DNA from: a virus
Strand: one strand, 5' to 3'
DNA: 49,694 nucleotides
Virus record (IMG/VR): IMGVR_UViG_3300025162_000069
Span: 1-49,694 of that record
The number at the start of each line of letters is the position of its first letter. The stretch's first letter is position 1. The position numbers were made by a program, and so were the translations under genes. The notes below the pieces were generated by a model. The model did not search any database, had not been told where the DNA came from, and worked only from the letters and a program-made list of their open reading frames with translations. Positions 8,420-16,650 of the stretch are shown piece by piece.

Positions 8420-9241
8420 TTAAATTAATAAAAATTTAGTATATCCACTACCAATTGCCTCAGTGTAACTTCCACCATATGGATTTGCTGATGCTGTTTC
8501 AGTTAAATCACTCGTAGGCACTGTGAATCCTGCTTGTGTATAAATACCCAATCCTTTAATCCATCTAAAATTTGATATTAAGCCATTTATATAGCACTCT
8601 GGATCACTCAATTTATCATCTTGTGAAATAATCAAAGGCGTTGTAATATTATTTAGATTATTATTATCTACAAATGAGGTTTTTAAATTAGCATCCTTAT
8701 ACATAGATGTGAATCCACTAATGCGAACAATTGCAAAGTGATGCCATTGACCAATCAAATCACCACCTATATTTGGACTTGTATTGTAGTTTGGAGGAAT
8801 AACACTAACCCATGCACCATTCTCACCAAACCACCATAAATCAGCTTCAACAGAACAATCCATCGTTGCACCATCATAATAATTTCCAATACTAAAAAAT
8901 CTAGGATGATCCTTTTGCATATTCTCATTATAAAACCATTCAATTGTATAATCTCCAGTACCTAATGCAGTATCAGAACCTGGATAAATTTCAATAAATC
9001 CATTAGTTCCATTAAATGCATATGAACCACTTCCACCTACAAACGGAGTGCTTCCAGTTAAAGAAACACCTTGAGTATATTGACCAATACCACCAGCAAG
9101 TTGTGTATATGTGAATGGACTAGTTGTCGTCGTCGTGGTTGTAATTTCTTCACCGTGCAAAATTTCTTGCATAGCTCTAACTCTTGATTCGTCTCTTGAT
9201 GTAAGTTTACCTTTTGAGATTCTTCTTCTATATATACTCAT
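8420..9241 (-). CDS. LamG/concanavalin-like tail adhesin
   Basis: This 273-residue protein has a basic N-terminus (YRRRISKGKL), a run of seven threonines as linker near residue 35, and a LamG-like jelly roll. Typical LamG segments are visible: SYAFNGTNGFIEIYPG, LGTGDYTIEWFYNEN, GQWHHFAIVRISG and CYINGLISNFRWIKG. This fold usually binds glycans, so host-surface attachment is likely. TATATATAAAAG lies about 15 nt upstream of the start. Confidence 0.8.
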   Translation of the reverse strand: MSIYRRRISKGKLTSRDESRVRAMQEILHGEEITTTTTTTSPFTYTQLAGGIGQYTQGVSLTGSTPFVGGSGSYAFNGTNGFIEIYPGSDTALGTGDYTIEWFYNENMQKDHPRFFSIGNYYDGATMDCSVEADLWWFGENGAWVSVIPPNYNTSPNIGGDLIGQWHHFAIVRISGFTSMYKDANLKTSFVDNNNLNNITTPLIISQDDKLSDPECYINGLISNFRWIKGLGIYTQAGFTVPTSDLTETASANPYGGSYTEAIGSGYTKFLLI

Positions 9242-9290
9242 TCTTTATTTTTCTTTTATATATAAAAAAATTTTAATCCATATTTAAAAC

Positions 9291-9324
9291 AAAAAAAGAG
9301 TTGATAATTTCTTATCAACTCTTA
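9291..9324 (-). terminator. Terminator of the tmRNA gene
   Basis: Read leftward: AGAGTTGATAA, GAAA loop, TTATCAACTCT, then T7. It lies about 20 nt beyond the tmRNA 3' end. Confidence 0.85.
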
Positions 9325-9343
9325 ACTATCTGATTATCAGATG

Positions 9344-9708
9344 TGGAGGTGGGGGATACGACTCCCCGTCCAATAACGCCTTTTGGCATCTTCTACAAGT
9401 TTATTTTATTTTTTCTAAAACAAACAAAAATAAATAATTTTGAAAAGGTAATTATTAAATCCTCTAACCATTTATGATAATCTCAAAATCGTTTACGAAA
9501 AAGAATGTTCTGGTTTTCCTGTTTAGGCTACAGAAACTTCGGTCTCAACTACAGTTCCAGCAACTGCGATTGTTGATTTAGAAGTAACGATATGCGTATG
9601 TGCTTCGCCATTTATTGTTTATACCCACTAATTTATTAATCGCCACTCTAGACAATGCGATACTTGCTGATAACCTCATTCTACATTACTGTCAAAACAT
9701 GCACCCCC
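9344..9708 (-). ncRNA. ssrA: tmRNA (ssrA) with a long, unusual proteolysis tag
   Basis: Read leftward, this 365-nt RNA starts GGGGGTG and ends CACCTCC plus A, giving a 7-bp tRNA-like acceptor stem with one G-U. The 5' end continues TGTTTTGACAG, matching the Bacteroidota tmRNA 5' domain (CTGGTTTTGACAG). The 3' end has CTTGTAGAAGATGCC, then a T-arm around GGGGAGTCGTATCCCC. In between, an open frame resumes at GGC GAA and ends at TAA. The tag is 28 residues, starting GEAHTHIVTS and ending ETEVSVA. The GE start fits Bacteroidota tags, but it is far longer than their usual 8-10 residues and ends VSVA instead of ALAA. CCA is not encoded. It would rescue stalled ribosomes. Confidence 0.9.
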
Positions 9709-9757
9709 AAATTTTCAAAGAACTAATAGTTTCTAAGTTATATATTAAATAAATAAA

Positions 9758-11002
9758 TTAGTTTAAAGTTAATTTAATAACTTTTGGGTTAACTACAAAA
9801 CCCTCTATTCCATTTGAAAAAACATTTGGAATTGCTTTTCTTAATATGTTATAACTACCATTTATATCAGCATTGATAGACCGTCCATCGGACTTAACTT
9901 TATATAAACCTCTTGATTTACGATATCCACTAAATATGTGCATGGTATCATTATTCTTATCGTAAATTGGCATAACATCTAAATTCAAGAAAGATGCTTT
10001 ACTGGTATAACTTTCTTCTTGAACGATAACACGAATACCCTCTTTTTCGCATTTATACTGGATCATTTGTATAAATCTACTATGTGGTATCTGAATAAAA
10101 TTTTGATTAGATTGCTTTGACATTTTGGTTTCAAACTTCCAACCATCATTTTTACCAATAACTAATTTTGACATATTATTAGCAACTAAAGTTTTAACTA
10201 TTTCTTTGCTTGCTTTATGTAAATAATTATCTACCTTATTGTTTCTTTTATTTGTTAATAACCTTAATTTTTTACTTGATTTTTTCTTATTTACTAACTC
10301 AAGTTTTGACTTCATTAAAGCCATTTTTTTATTATAATACTGATTTATTGATTTTAATGGTTTTCCATTAAAAATTAATGGTTGAAATCCTTTAATACTT
10401 GATGTGAATGTTGCTAAATTGCTTACACCTAAATCAATAGAACCATATCTTTTATTGTCTCTAACCTGTGATCTTTCATTAAAAGTATAGCACACTTCAA
10501 TAATATACTGATTTAATCTTGGTATAATTCTAACACAATCAATTGTTTCAAAATCTTTTAATTTGGTAGTAAATTCAATATTTGTTCCTGATAGTTTGAT
10601 CTTGTTTGCTGCCTTAAATACTTTTTTTGATATTGCTTGATAATTATACGATATTATAAATCTACCCTTTTCTTTGCTTAAAAACCTTGGTTGTTCTGGC
10701 CTACTTTTATATTTTGTAGGATTTTTACCATAATATATCATTGATTTAAAGAATGATTTATATATTTTTTGAACCTGAATTGTGGTTGCTGTCGCAACTT
10801 TCATAGGTAATTCCTTAAAACAATCTTCTGATTTCATATAATTAAATAATTTATTAAGAACATCATATTTATTGTCTTTCAAGTCTTCTTTGATTAGATA
10901 TAGTGACCTGTTATAGATATTTTTTGATTTAAAACATAAATCATCACACTCTTTAAAGTTAGGATGATATTTTGTTATTATATGTCTTTCAGTTAATTTC
11001 AA
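9758..11002 (-). CDS. tnpB: TnpB/IS605 OrfB-family RNA-guided nuclease (subfamily without zinc ribbon cysteines)
   Basis: This 414-residue protein matches the OrfB/TnpB family. RuvC segments are GSIDLGVSNLATF (catalytic Asp), LVIGKNDGWK, and DGRSINADINGSYNILRKA (last Asp). Between them, EESYTSKASFLN and SGYRKSRGLYK replace the usual CxxC ribbon, as in one branch of the family. The start is TTG. No TnpA transposase is present. The gene ends only 49 nt before the tmRNA 5' end, so any 3'-encoded guide RNA would border that gene. GGGTT/AACCC near the 3' end could belong to such an RNA. It may behave as a homing nuclease for the tmRNA locus; that is inference. Confidence 0.88.
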   Translation of the reverse strand: MKLTERHIITKYHPNFKECDDLCFKSKNIYNRSLYLIKEDLKDNKYDVLNKLFNYMKSEDCFKELPMKVATATTIQVQKIYKSFFKSMIYYGKNPTKYKSRPEQPRFLSKEKGRFIISYNYQAISKKVFKAANKIKLSGTNIEFTTKLKDFETIDCVRIIPRLNQYIIEVCYTFNERSQVRDNKRYGSIDLGVSNLATFTSSIKGFQPLIFNGKPLKSINQYYNKKMALMKSKLELVNKKKSSKKLRLLTNKRNNKVDNYLHKASKEIVKTLVANNMSKLVIGKNDGWKFETKMSKQSNQNFIQIPHSRFIQMIQYKCEKEGIRVIVQEESYTSKASFLNLDVMPIYDKNNDTMHIFSGYRKSRGLYKVKSDGRSINADINGSYNILRKAIPNVFSNGIEGFVVNPKVIKLTLN

Positions 11003-11109
11003 GTATATATACTTTTATTTATTATTATATATAAATAAAATATACCGAAAAAGGTCAATTTAATATAATTTTAACATCATTTAACAATCTTTAACTTTAT
11101 CTATTTTAT

Positions 11110-11574
11110 TCATATATTTCCCCTTTTTAAATAAAGTATCGAATTTTCATAATCTATTATCGCATTTCTAATAATCAAATAATCAGATCCAATAAGACCA
11201 GCAATTTTCAAATTATCTTTTTTGAAATATGGATTTAATTCTTCTAAACTGATGCCAAGAAATGCAATATGCATCCCTTTAATTTCATAATCTACAACAG
11301 TGTAAATATTTTCCAAACCTCCAATACCAGCATATTTTTCAATAGGTTTATCTATATAAGTGAAATGATAAGTTGTTGCTTTATTTATATCTAAAAATGA
11401 TTTGCTTGAACCAGTATCAAGTAAAAATAATGTAGGTTTATCATTTAATGTTAATTGAACAAATAATAAATTATTTTGCTTTATAATATAATATGCATCA
11501 TACTGAGAATAGAAATTCTTCATAGTTGCACAACTGCACAATAATAATACTAATATAATTAAAAAATGTTTCAT
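11110..11574 (-). CDS. Lipoprotein with retropepsin-like aspartic protease domain
   Basis: This 154-residue protein has a lipoprotein signal (MKHFLIILVLLLCSC) followed by a single-lobe clan AA protease domain. The catalytic motif is FLLDTGSSKSFLD with Asp near residue 53. The second conserved part is AGLIGSDYLIIRNAIIDYENSILYL near residue 125, matching the G-x-D-x-L strand pattern of bacterial retropepsins. Such enzymes act as dimers. It should sit on the host's periplasmic or outer surface. It is the last gene of a four-gene leftward operon (ATGA overlap with the gene before it). Confidence 0.8.
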   Translation of the reverse strand: MKHFLIILVLLLCSCATMKNFYSQYDAYYIIKQNNLLFVQLTLNDKPTLFLLDTGSSKSFLDINKATTYHFTYIDKPIEKYAGIGGLENIYTVVDYEIKGMHIAFLGISLEELNPYFKKDNLKIAGLIGSDYLIIRNAIIDYENSILYLKRGNI

Positions 11575-11942
11575 TCATCAACTCTAGACATTATATCTTT
11601 TTCTATCTCTTCCTGTTTAATTCCAGGATACTTGCTTGTTATTGCTAAATACAATTTATCTCTATCTGTTTTTAAATTCTCTATTTTATCATAATATGGT
11701 TTAATTATATCTTGAATATTTTTTATTTCTTTCTCTATAACTATCAACTTATTATTAAGTTCCAACATTTTTTTAACTTCATTTAAATCAGACTTAACAG
11801 TGGCTTCCATTTCATCTTTTATTTTTTCGAAAAAATTCTTTCTCTCTAAAATAATAGGTTCCTGCTTTAAAATCTCTTTTAAGTTTTGAATATATGCTTT
11901 TCTTATTCTTATACCTTCATTAATATATTGTTCAGCAATCAT
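11571..11942 (-). CDS. Coiled-coil protein
   Basis: This 123-residue protein is almost wholly helical and charged. Heptad-like stretches run through residues 35-100 (EVKKMLELNNKLIVIEKEIK). It overlaps its neighbours by one to four bases on both sides, so it belongs to the coupled operon from 13118 leftward. The function is unknown. Confidence 0.7.
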   Translation of the reverse strand: MIAEQYINEGIRIRKAYIQNLKEILKQEPIILERKNFFEKIKDEMEATVKSDLNEVKKMLELNNKLIVIEKEIKNIQDIIKPYYDKIENLKTDRDKLYLAITSKYPGIKQEEIEKDIMSRVDE

Positions 11943-12307
11943 TATTCTGTTTCATTTTTTCTTTTTTCAATCATATACTGAATATATTCGTCTTCATCCA
12001 TATTTTTGGTCTCAGTCCAGTTACTTAAAACTTCCTTTGAATCTCTAACTTTATACCATTCAGAAATATCAAAATCAAAATCCTCAATTTTTTCATTTAA
12101 TCCAAATTCGTTATATTTAGAAACCAAATATCCAATATCATAACTTTCAAAATAATCTATCAAATAACTAGAAATATCAGAATAATCATCAGATTCTATT
12201 GCTCTATCAATATAATAATCAGCAAGATATCCAGACATTTTGGTTATCTTCATTTGAAACTCCTTAAACTTTCTAAGTCTTATAAGTTCATTGTCTATGT
12301 TCGTCAT
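11942..12307 (-). CDS. Hypothetical acidic protein
   Basis: This 121-residue protein is rich in Asp, Glu and Tyr (AIESDDYSDISSYLIDYFESYDIGYL) with no recognised domain. Its stop overlaps the next gene's start, and its start follows the 13118 gene by one base. The context suggests a virion or assembly operon. Confidence 0.7.
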   Translation of the reverse strand: MTNIDNELIRLRKFKEFQMKITKMSGYLADYYIDRAIESDDYSDISSYLIDYFESYDIGYLVSKYNEFGLNEKIEDFDFDISEWYKVRDSKEVLSNWTETKNMDEDEYIQYMIEKRKNETE

Positions 12308-12308
12308 A

Positions 12309-13118
12309 TTATTCTTCTTTTTCTTTTTCTTCCTCTACAATACCCAACTCTTTATTTATAATACTTTTAAGTTGATTATAAATTTGATCTTTAAGTTTAG
12401 AAGGATCTTTTAATAATTTGTCTGATATTAAATTTGCATAATATTCAACAGCATCAGCTTCAACATTTTCTTGAACCATTCCAATAAATGTTGGATTAGG
12501 TATATTTTCTTCTATTAAAACGCTTAATTTAACTGGATAATTATTTTTAAACATTTTAAACATCATTTGAATTGGATCAACTTTTGGTTGTTCTACTGGT
12601 TTAACACGTTGTGGTCTTGATTGTGCTTCTTGAATTGCAACAGGATCTAGTTCATTAAAGAGTCTTTCTTCTTCATCATCCCAATTTTTTGGTTCTGGAG
12701 CACCTTGTGCGCCAGGCATACTTTGTCTCCATTGAGCCAACATAGCATCTTTTTGTTCCTTAGACAGTTTAATTTCACCTTCCATTTGAGGTTGTTTTAC
12801 AACACCTCCTGGTGGTAATGATGTATCAGAAAGAATAACTGGTGCTTGAACAAATTTAACACTAGCACCACCACCTTGATTTTCATTCACTTTACTACTA
12901 TCTATATTTCTGATTTGATTAGCAATATTTAATAATGGATCTGTTGAATAGTTAGTACTAAAAAAACTATTAGGGTCAATCTCCACTTCTTGCTCATATT
13001 TTCTAGCAAAGACATCTTTCTTAATACTAACACTATTATTTAATACATAAAAATTCGTATCCTCACTTATTATACTGACTTTTTCACCAGTTGCTTTATC
13101 TACATAAAAACTTGACAT
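12309..13118 (-). CDS. Hypothetical proline/glutamine-rich protein, first gene of a leftward operon
   Basis: This 269-residue protein has a compact N-terminus (SSFYVDKATGEKVSII) and a low-complexity middle rich in Pro, Gln and Gly (about residues 85-180, including MPGAQGAPEPK). The C-terminal domain is helical and ends in a Glu/Lys tail (EEEKEKEE). Such a layout suits a scaffold or hub protein but no family is recognised. ATATATAC lies in its leader and the AAAGTCATATTTTTC motif lies about 60 nt upstream. Confidence 0.7.
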   Translation of the reverse strand: MSSFYVDKATGEKVSIISEDTNFYVLNNSVSIKKDVFARKYEQEVEIDPNSFFSTNYSTDPLLNIANQIRNIDSSKVNENQGGGASVKFVQAPVILSDTSLPPGGVVKQPQMEGEIKLSKEQKDAMLAQWRQSMPGAQGAPEPKNWDDEEERLFNELDPVAIQEAQSRPQRVKPVEQPKVDPIQMMFKMFKNNYPVKLSVLIEENIPNPTFIGMVQENVEADAVEYYANLISDKLLKDPSKLKDQIYNQLKSIINKELGIVEEEKEKEE

Positions 13119-13175
13119 AACAAAATTATTATTTTTTAAGTATATATATTCTTATAGTGGTTCCCTTATAAGAAA

Positions 13176-13204
13176 GTTACAAAAATAGAAAAATATGACT
13201 TTAT
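13176..13204 (-). promoter_or_regulatory. Shared intergenic motif, copy 1
   Basis: Read leftward this is ATAAAATAAAGTCATATTTT followed by TCTATTTTTG. It is nearly identical to the copy at 20597-20625. Shorter copies lie at 27212 and 48119, all in gene-start regions. Its function is unknown. Confidence 0.5.
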
Positions 13205-13239
13205 TTTATTTATATATAGAGTATAAAATTATTATACTT

Positions 13240-14412
13240 ATGTTAAAGGCAATTAAAATAAAAATTTATCCAAACGAAAATCAGCAATCTTATATAAATA
13301 AGATGCTGGGTACTTGTAGATTTGTTTATAATAATTGCTTATCATATAAAATAAATGAATATAATGAAAATAAAAAATCTACTTCGTTTGGGGAAGTTGG
13401 AAAATATCTAACATCACTAAAAACTGAGTATATTTGGATTAGAGATAGTCATTCTAAAGTTATTCAACAAACACTCATAAATCTAGAAAGCGCATATAAA
13501 TCATTTTTCAAAAATGATTATGGATTTCCAAAATTTAAATCAAAAAAAGACAACAAACAATCTTGTAGATTTCCTAGTGATGCTATTATTGGAATAACAG
13601 GCAATATGATAAATTTAACTAGGTCGTTAAATTGTATTCATTATAAATGTTCAAAAAATGATGAAAAATTTATTAATAAAAATCAAAAAAAGATAAAATC
13701 AATAACACTAACAAAAACAAGATCAAATAAATATTATTTATCTATTTTAATTGATAGAGATAATAATAAAAAATTACCAAATACTAATAAAGTAATTGGA
13801 ATTGATGTTGGTATAAAAACTTTCATTGTTGGTTCTGATGGAATTAATTTTGATAATATCAAGATTAGAAGAAATAATGAAGATAAGTTAAAAAAACTTC
13901 ATCAATTGCATTCAAGAAAAGAAAATAATAGCAAGAATAAAGAAAAGTCAAGAATTAAATTAGCAAGATTTTACGAAAAATTAAATAATAAAAAAGAATA
14001 CTATCTACATTCGATTACAAATAAATTACTTAACGAAAACCAAGTTATAGTAATAGAAAATTTAAATGTTAAAGGAATGATTAAAAATCATTGTTTAGCA
14101 AAATCAATAAATGAATTAAGTTTATATAGATTTAAAGAAATATTAAAATATAAAGCAAGTTGGTATGGTAGAGATATAATTGAAATAGATAGATGGTTTC
14201 CTTCAAGTAAATTATGTTCTAATTGTGGATATAAGAAAGATGATTTAACATTAAATGATCGCAATTGGATTTGTCCAAAATGTGGTTCAAATCACGATAG
14301 AGATTTTAATGCCGCAAAGAATATTGAAAATGAAGGAAAACGAATTTTAAAAATAGGGTTGAGTTCACCCAAATTAACGCCTTTGAAGACCAGAACATTA
14401 GTTCAGTCATAG
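13240..14412 (+). CDS. tnpB: TnpB RNA-guided nuclease, zinc-ribbon type
   Basis: This 390-residue protein is a classic TnpB. The N-terminal MLKAIKIKIYPNENQQSYI is typical and sets the start at 13240 rather than upstream. RuvC motifs are IGIDVGIKTF (Asp), VIVIENLNVKGM (Glu) and DRDFNAAKNI (Asp). The zinc ribbon is CSNCGY then CPKCGS. All catalytic residues are intact. No TnpA is present, so the element is non-autonomous for transposition, as with many phage tnpB genes. The final residues (LSSPKLTPLKTRT) are encoded by what should also be the omega RNA scaffold. It occupies the intergenic region between two oppositely directed operons. Confidence 0.92.
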   Translation: MLKAIKIKIYPNENQQSYINKMLGTCRFVYNNCLSYKINEYNENKKSTSFGEVGKYLTSLKTEYIWIRDSHSKVIQQTLINLESAYKSFFKNDYGFPKFKSKKDNKQSCRFPSDAIIGITGNMINLTRSLNCIHYKCSKNDEKFINKNQKKIKSITLTKTRSNKYYLSILIDRDNNKKLPNTNKVIGIDVGIKTFIVGSDGINFDNIKIRRNNEDKLKKLHQLHSRKENNSKNKEKSRIKLARFYEKLNNKKEYYLHSITNKLLNENQVIVIENLNVKGMIKNHCLAKSINELSLYRFKEILKYKASWYGRDIIEIDRWFPSSKLCSNCGYKKDDLTLNDRNWICPKCGSNHDRDFNAAKNIENEGKRILKIGLSSPKLTPLKTRTLVQS

Positions 14413-14455
14413 AATTAGGAAAAGAATGTAAGAAATTACAGAACTATATATAATA
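14340..14455 (+). ncRNA. Probable omega RNA (reRNA) overlapping the tnpB 3' end
   Basis: TnpB guide RNAs are typically transcribed from the 3' end of the ORF into the flank. Here GGGTTGAGTTCACCC forms a hairpin, followed by AACGCCTTTGAAGACC, close to the conserved AACGCCTGTGGAGACC of IS605-type scaffolds. The exact element end, and therefore the guide, cannot be fixed by eye. Confidence 0.55.
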
Positions 14456-14511
14456 ACATATTGTAAAAATTAAAATTAAAAATTTATATATAATAAAAAT
14501 ATAATATAAAT

Positions 14512-15621
14512 ATGTCTGATAATCGTTACTCCGAACTTAAATTCAACGGTCAAACCTACACAGAGCAATGGAAGATTGACGAAATTCTAATTAAAAACAA
14601 ATTTAATTGGATGGTCAATGCTGAAATTAAAAATGCAAGACTTGAAATATTTGAAAATACATTAGTTTGGAATGCAGGTATTTGGTATAATGGCTCTTGG
14701 TATTTCGGTGTTTGGAGAGATGGAGAATGGAGATACGGCACTTGGCAAAATGGAGTATGGTACAATGGAGTTTGGAGAGATGGAACATTCAAATCAGGTA
14801 TCATATATAAAGGTAAATTTTTTAAAGGTACAATAGAAAGTGGTGAAATTAGAGGTGGTCAATTTATTGATATTAAAATAGATCCTAAAGTTGTAGAATA
14901 CACTGAAGATGAATATCAAGTAAAAAAACAAGAAGAACAAAAATCAGTACAACAAGCTGCAGTTGCAACTGCTCAACCAGCTCCTGTACCTCAAACAGAT
15001 ACAGTTAAAGTACATAGTACACCACCAGCAAGTCAACAGCCAGTATCTGCACAACCAAGAATACAACAAGAAAAAATAAATCATAATATGAAAAAGATAA
15101 AAACATTCGGAAAATTTTTAGAATCTGTTGGTGAATATGAAGATAGTTTTGTTAAAGTTAATATAGACGAAACAGATTTAGAAACATCAGATAGACCAAA
15201 TTTAGGTAAACTAAAACAAAAAGATGGTAAAATAATTATTGAAACTCCTAGTAAAACAGATGCTTATAATGCAAAAATGAGATTAGGTGGTGATGTTATT
15301 CAAGAACCAGGATTTTCTGATAAGCAAATTCATCATGTTAAAAGCGTTAAAGAATCTCTTATAAATGAAATCAGTCCAGAAGTAAAACAGGAAATAGAAG
15401 ATTTAGGAATAAAATTAGAAGGAGGATTTCAAGGAAATCTTGTAGTTCTTATTTTTAGACCTGGCACTGGACAACTTAGATTTTTAATAGATAAAGACGG
15501 ACAATTCTATAAACATAGCGCAGAATTATATTGTGCTGATACTAATCAATTAGGTCCACAAGAAAAACAAAATCTTCAAACTGCTATTAATAAAATTAAA
15601 GCAGATTCTCAACCAGTATAA
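14512..15621 (+). CDS. WxxG-repeat protein fused to a tagged domain
   Basis: This 369-residue protein has three parts. Residues 50-125 carry repeats of W-x-x-G (WYNGSWYFGVWRDGEWRYG), a beta-solenoid-like MORN-type pattern. Residues 140-190 are a Gln/Pro/Ala linker. From residue 193 a second module begins MKKIKTFGKFLESVGEYED, the same N-terminal tag seen elsewhere, preceded by an A/T leader (AATAAATCATAAT) like other start sites. The C-terminal module could therefore also be made separately as a 177-residue protein from 15088. TATATATAATAAAA lies upstream of the first start. Function unknown; probably virion-associated. Confidence 0.75.
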   Translation: MSDNRYSELKFNGQTYTEQWKIDEILIKNKFNWMVNAEIKNARLEIFENTLVWNAGIWYNGSWYFGVWRDGEWRYGTWQNGVWYNGVWRDGTFKSGIIYKGKFFKGTIESGEIRGGQFIDIKIDPKVVEYTEDEYQVKKQEEQKSVQQAAVATAQPAPVPQTDTVKVHSTPPASQQPVSAQPRIQQEKINHNMKKIKTFGKFLESVGEYEDSFVKVNIDETDLETSDRPNLGKLKQKDGKIIIETPSKTDAYNAKMRLGGDVIQEPGFSDKQIHHVKSVKESLINEISPEVKQEIEDLGIKLEGGFQGNLVVLIFRPGTGQLRFLIDKDGQFYKHSAELYCADTNQLGPQEKQNLQTAINKIKADSQPV

Positions 15622-15672
15622 AAAATTAAACCCATAATTATAAATATATAATAAAAATTATTCTTTATAATT

Positions 15673-15990
15673 ATGGGATTTGTTTATATATTAGAAAACA
15701 CAAATGATTCAAATACAGTTTACAAAATTGGTTTCACCACAGGAACAATTCAAAGTAGAATAAAACCTCTACAAACTGGCAATCCTTATAAAATATACGA
15801 ACTATATAAATTCCCTACGAAATATAATAGAAAATTAGAAACTGCCGTACATCGTTATTATAAAATAAACAGAATGGAAGGTGAATGGTTTAATCTCGAA
15901 GAAAATGAAGTTGATAATTTTCTTGAAATTTGTGAAAGATATGAAAAAGGATTTGATGCATTAAAAGATAATCCATTTTTCAAGTATTAA
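15673..15990 (+). CDS. T5orf172 (GIY-YIG-related) domain protein
   Basis: This 105-residue protein is a single T5orf172 domain. FVYILE and YKIGFTTGTIQSRIKPLQTG correspond to the GIY-YIG-like strands and Arg helix. ETAVHRYYKINRMEGEWFNL is the conserved C-terminal block with His and Glu. These are predicted nucleases or DNA-binding proteins common in phages. It is convergent with the leftward gene at 15987, overlapping by four bases. Confidence 0.85.
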   Translation: MGFVYILENTNDSNTVYKIGFTTGTIQSRIKPLQTGNPYKIYELYKFPTKYNRKLETAVHRYYKINRMEGEWFNLEENEVDNFLEICERYEKGFDALKDNPFFKY

Positions 15991-16328
15991 ACTTTTCCTA
16001 ACTTAAATAACTCTTTTATAATTTCCTTATCTATTTCTTTTGCTAATTCTTCACTAAGTTTCCACGATAAATTAGCAACGGTTGAATTGTCAAGTATTTT
16101 CTGAATTATTTTATATATCTCATTATCAGAAATTTTAAAAAGTTTTAATTTACGCAATATTTTATTATCTATTGAATAATAGATTTTATCTGTAAGGATA
16201 TGTTCAACATTAAAATGTCTTTCAACAATTTTTCTTTCTTCTTTACTTTCAAATTTATATTCAAAAATACCAAAATATTTCACATCTTCGTACATTCGCT
16301 GTGTCCAGGTTGCATTAATTGGCTTCAT
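15987..16328 (-). CDS. Hypothetical protein with RKLKL motif
   Basis: This 113-residue protein has no assigned domain. Residues 50-70 read YYSIDNKILRKLKLFKI, a motif shared with the proteins at 17608, 18002, 27367 and 27807 (aromatic pair, about nine residues, then R-K/Q-I/L-K). The C-terminal part is helical. It overlaps the upstream gene start and is the last gene of the 20 kb to 16 kb leftward operon. Confidence 0.65.
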   Translation of the reverse strand: MKPINATWTQRMYEDVKYFGIFEYKFESKEERKIVERHFNVEHILTDKIYYSIDNKILRKLKLFKISDNEIYKIIQKILDNSTVANLSWKLSEELAKEIDKEIIKELFKLGKV

Positions 16329-16650
16329 TTATTTTTTTTAATTTTTTAATTCTGTCGTATTTAAGTATAATTTTTTGCAAATCATCTCTAGTAACATCAC
16401 ACATAAAGCCATCTATCATACTAGGATAAAAACACATATTCTCTGCATAACTATGTTTTAGAAAAATTTTTTGACTTCTATTATTACAAGTTAATAAAAT
16501 TATAGCGCCCAAATATCCAAATTTTGCGTAATTATCTGGATATTTTCTTGTCATTTCAGTATCCAAAATTTCAACCACGATAATATCTTTAAGATAATTG
16601 TTCATTTTCTTAACTGCTTCCAATATAAATGCTGACATATCTTCTTTCAT
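16315..16650 (-). CDS. Hypothetical protein downstream of the dUTPase-motif microprotein
   Basis: This 111-residue protein starts at an ATG that overlaps the microprotein's stop (ATGA). It has a mixed alpha/beta look (DIIVVEILDTEM, FGYLGAIILLTCNN, then HSYAENMCFYPSMIDGFMCDV). No family is recognised. Because it is translationally coupled to a dUTPase motif V peptide, a nucleotide-binding role is worth testing, but nothing in its own sequence proves it. Confidence 0.65.
   Translation of the reverse strand: MKEDMSAFILEAVKKMNNYLKDIIVVEILDTEMTRKYPDNYAKFGYLGAIILLTCNNRSQKIFLKHSYAENMCFYPSMIDGFMCDVTRDDLQKIILKYDRIKKLKKINEAN

Noticed and set aside
9344-9708. The 365-nt RNA as an omega RNA of the neighbouring TnpB
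   Set aside because: Its tRNA-like ends, resume frame and own terminator fit tmRNA much better; a guide RNA would be shorter and overlap the tnpB 3' end.
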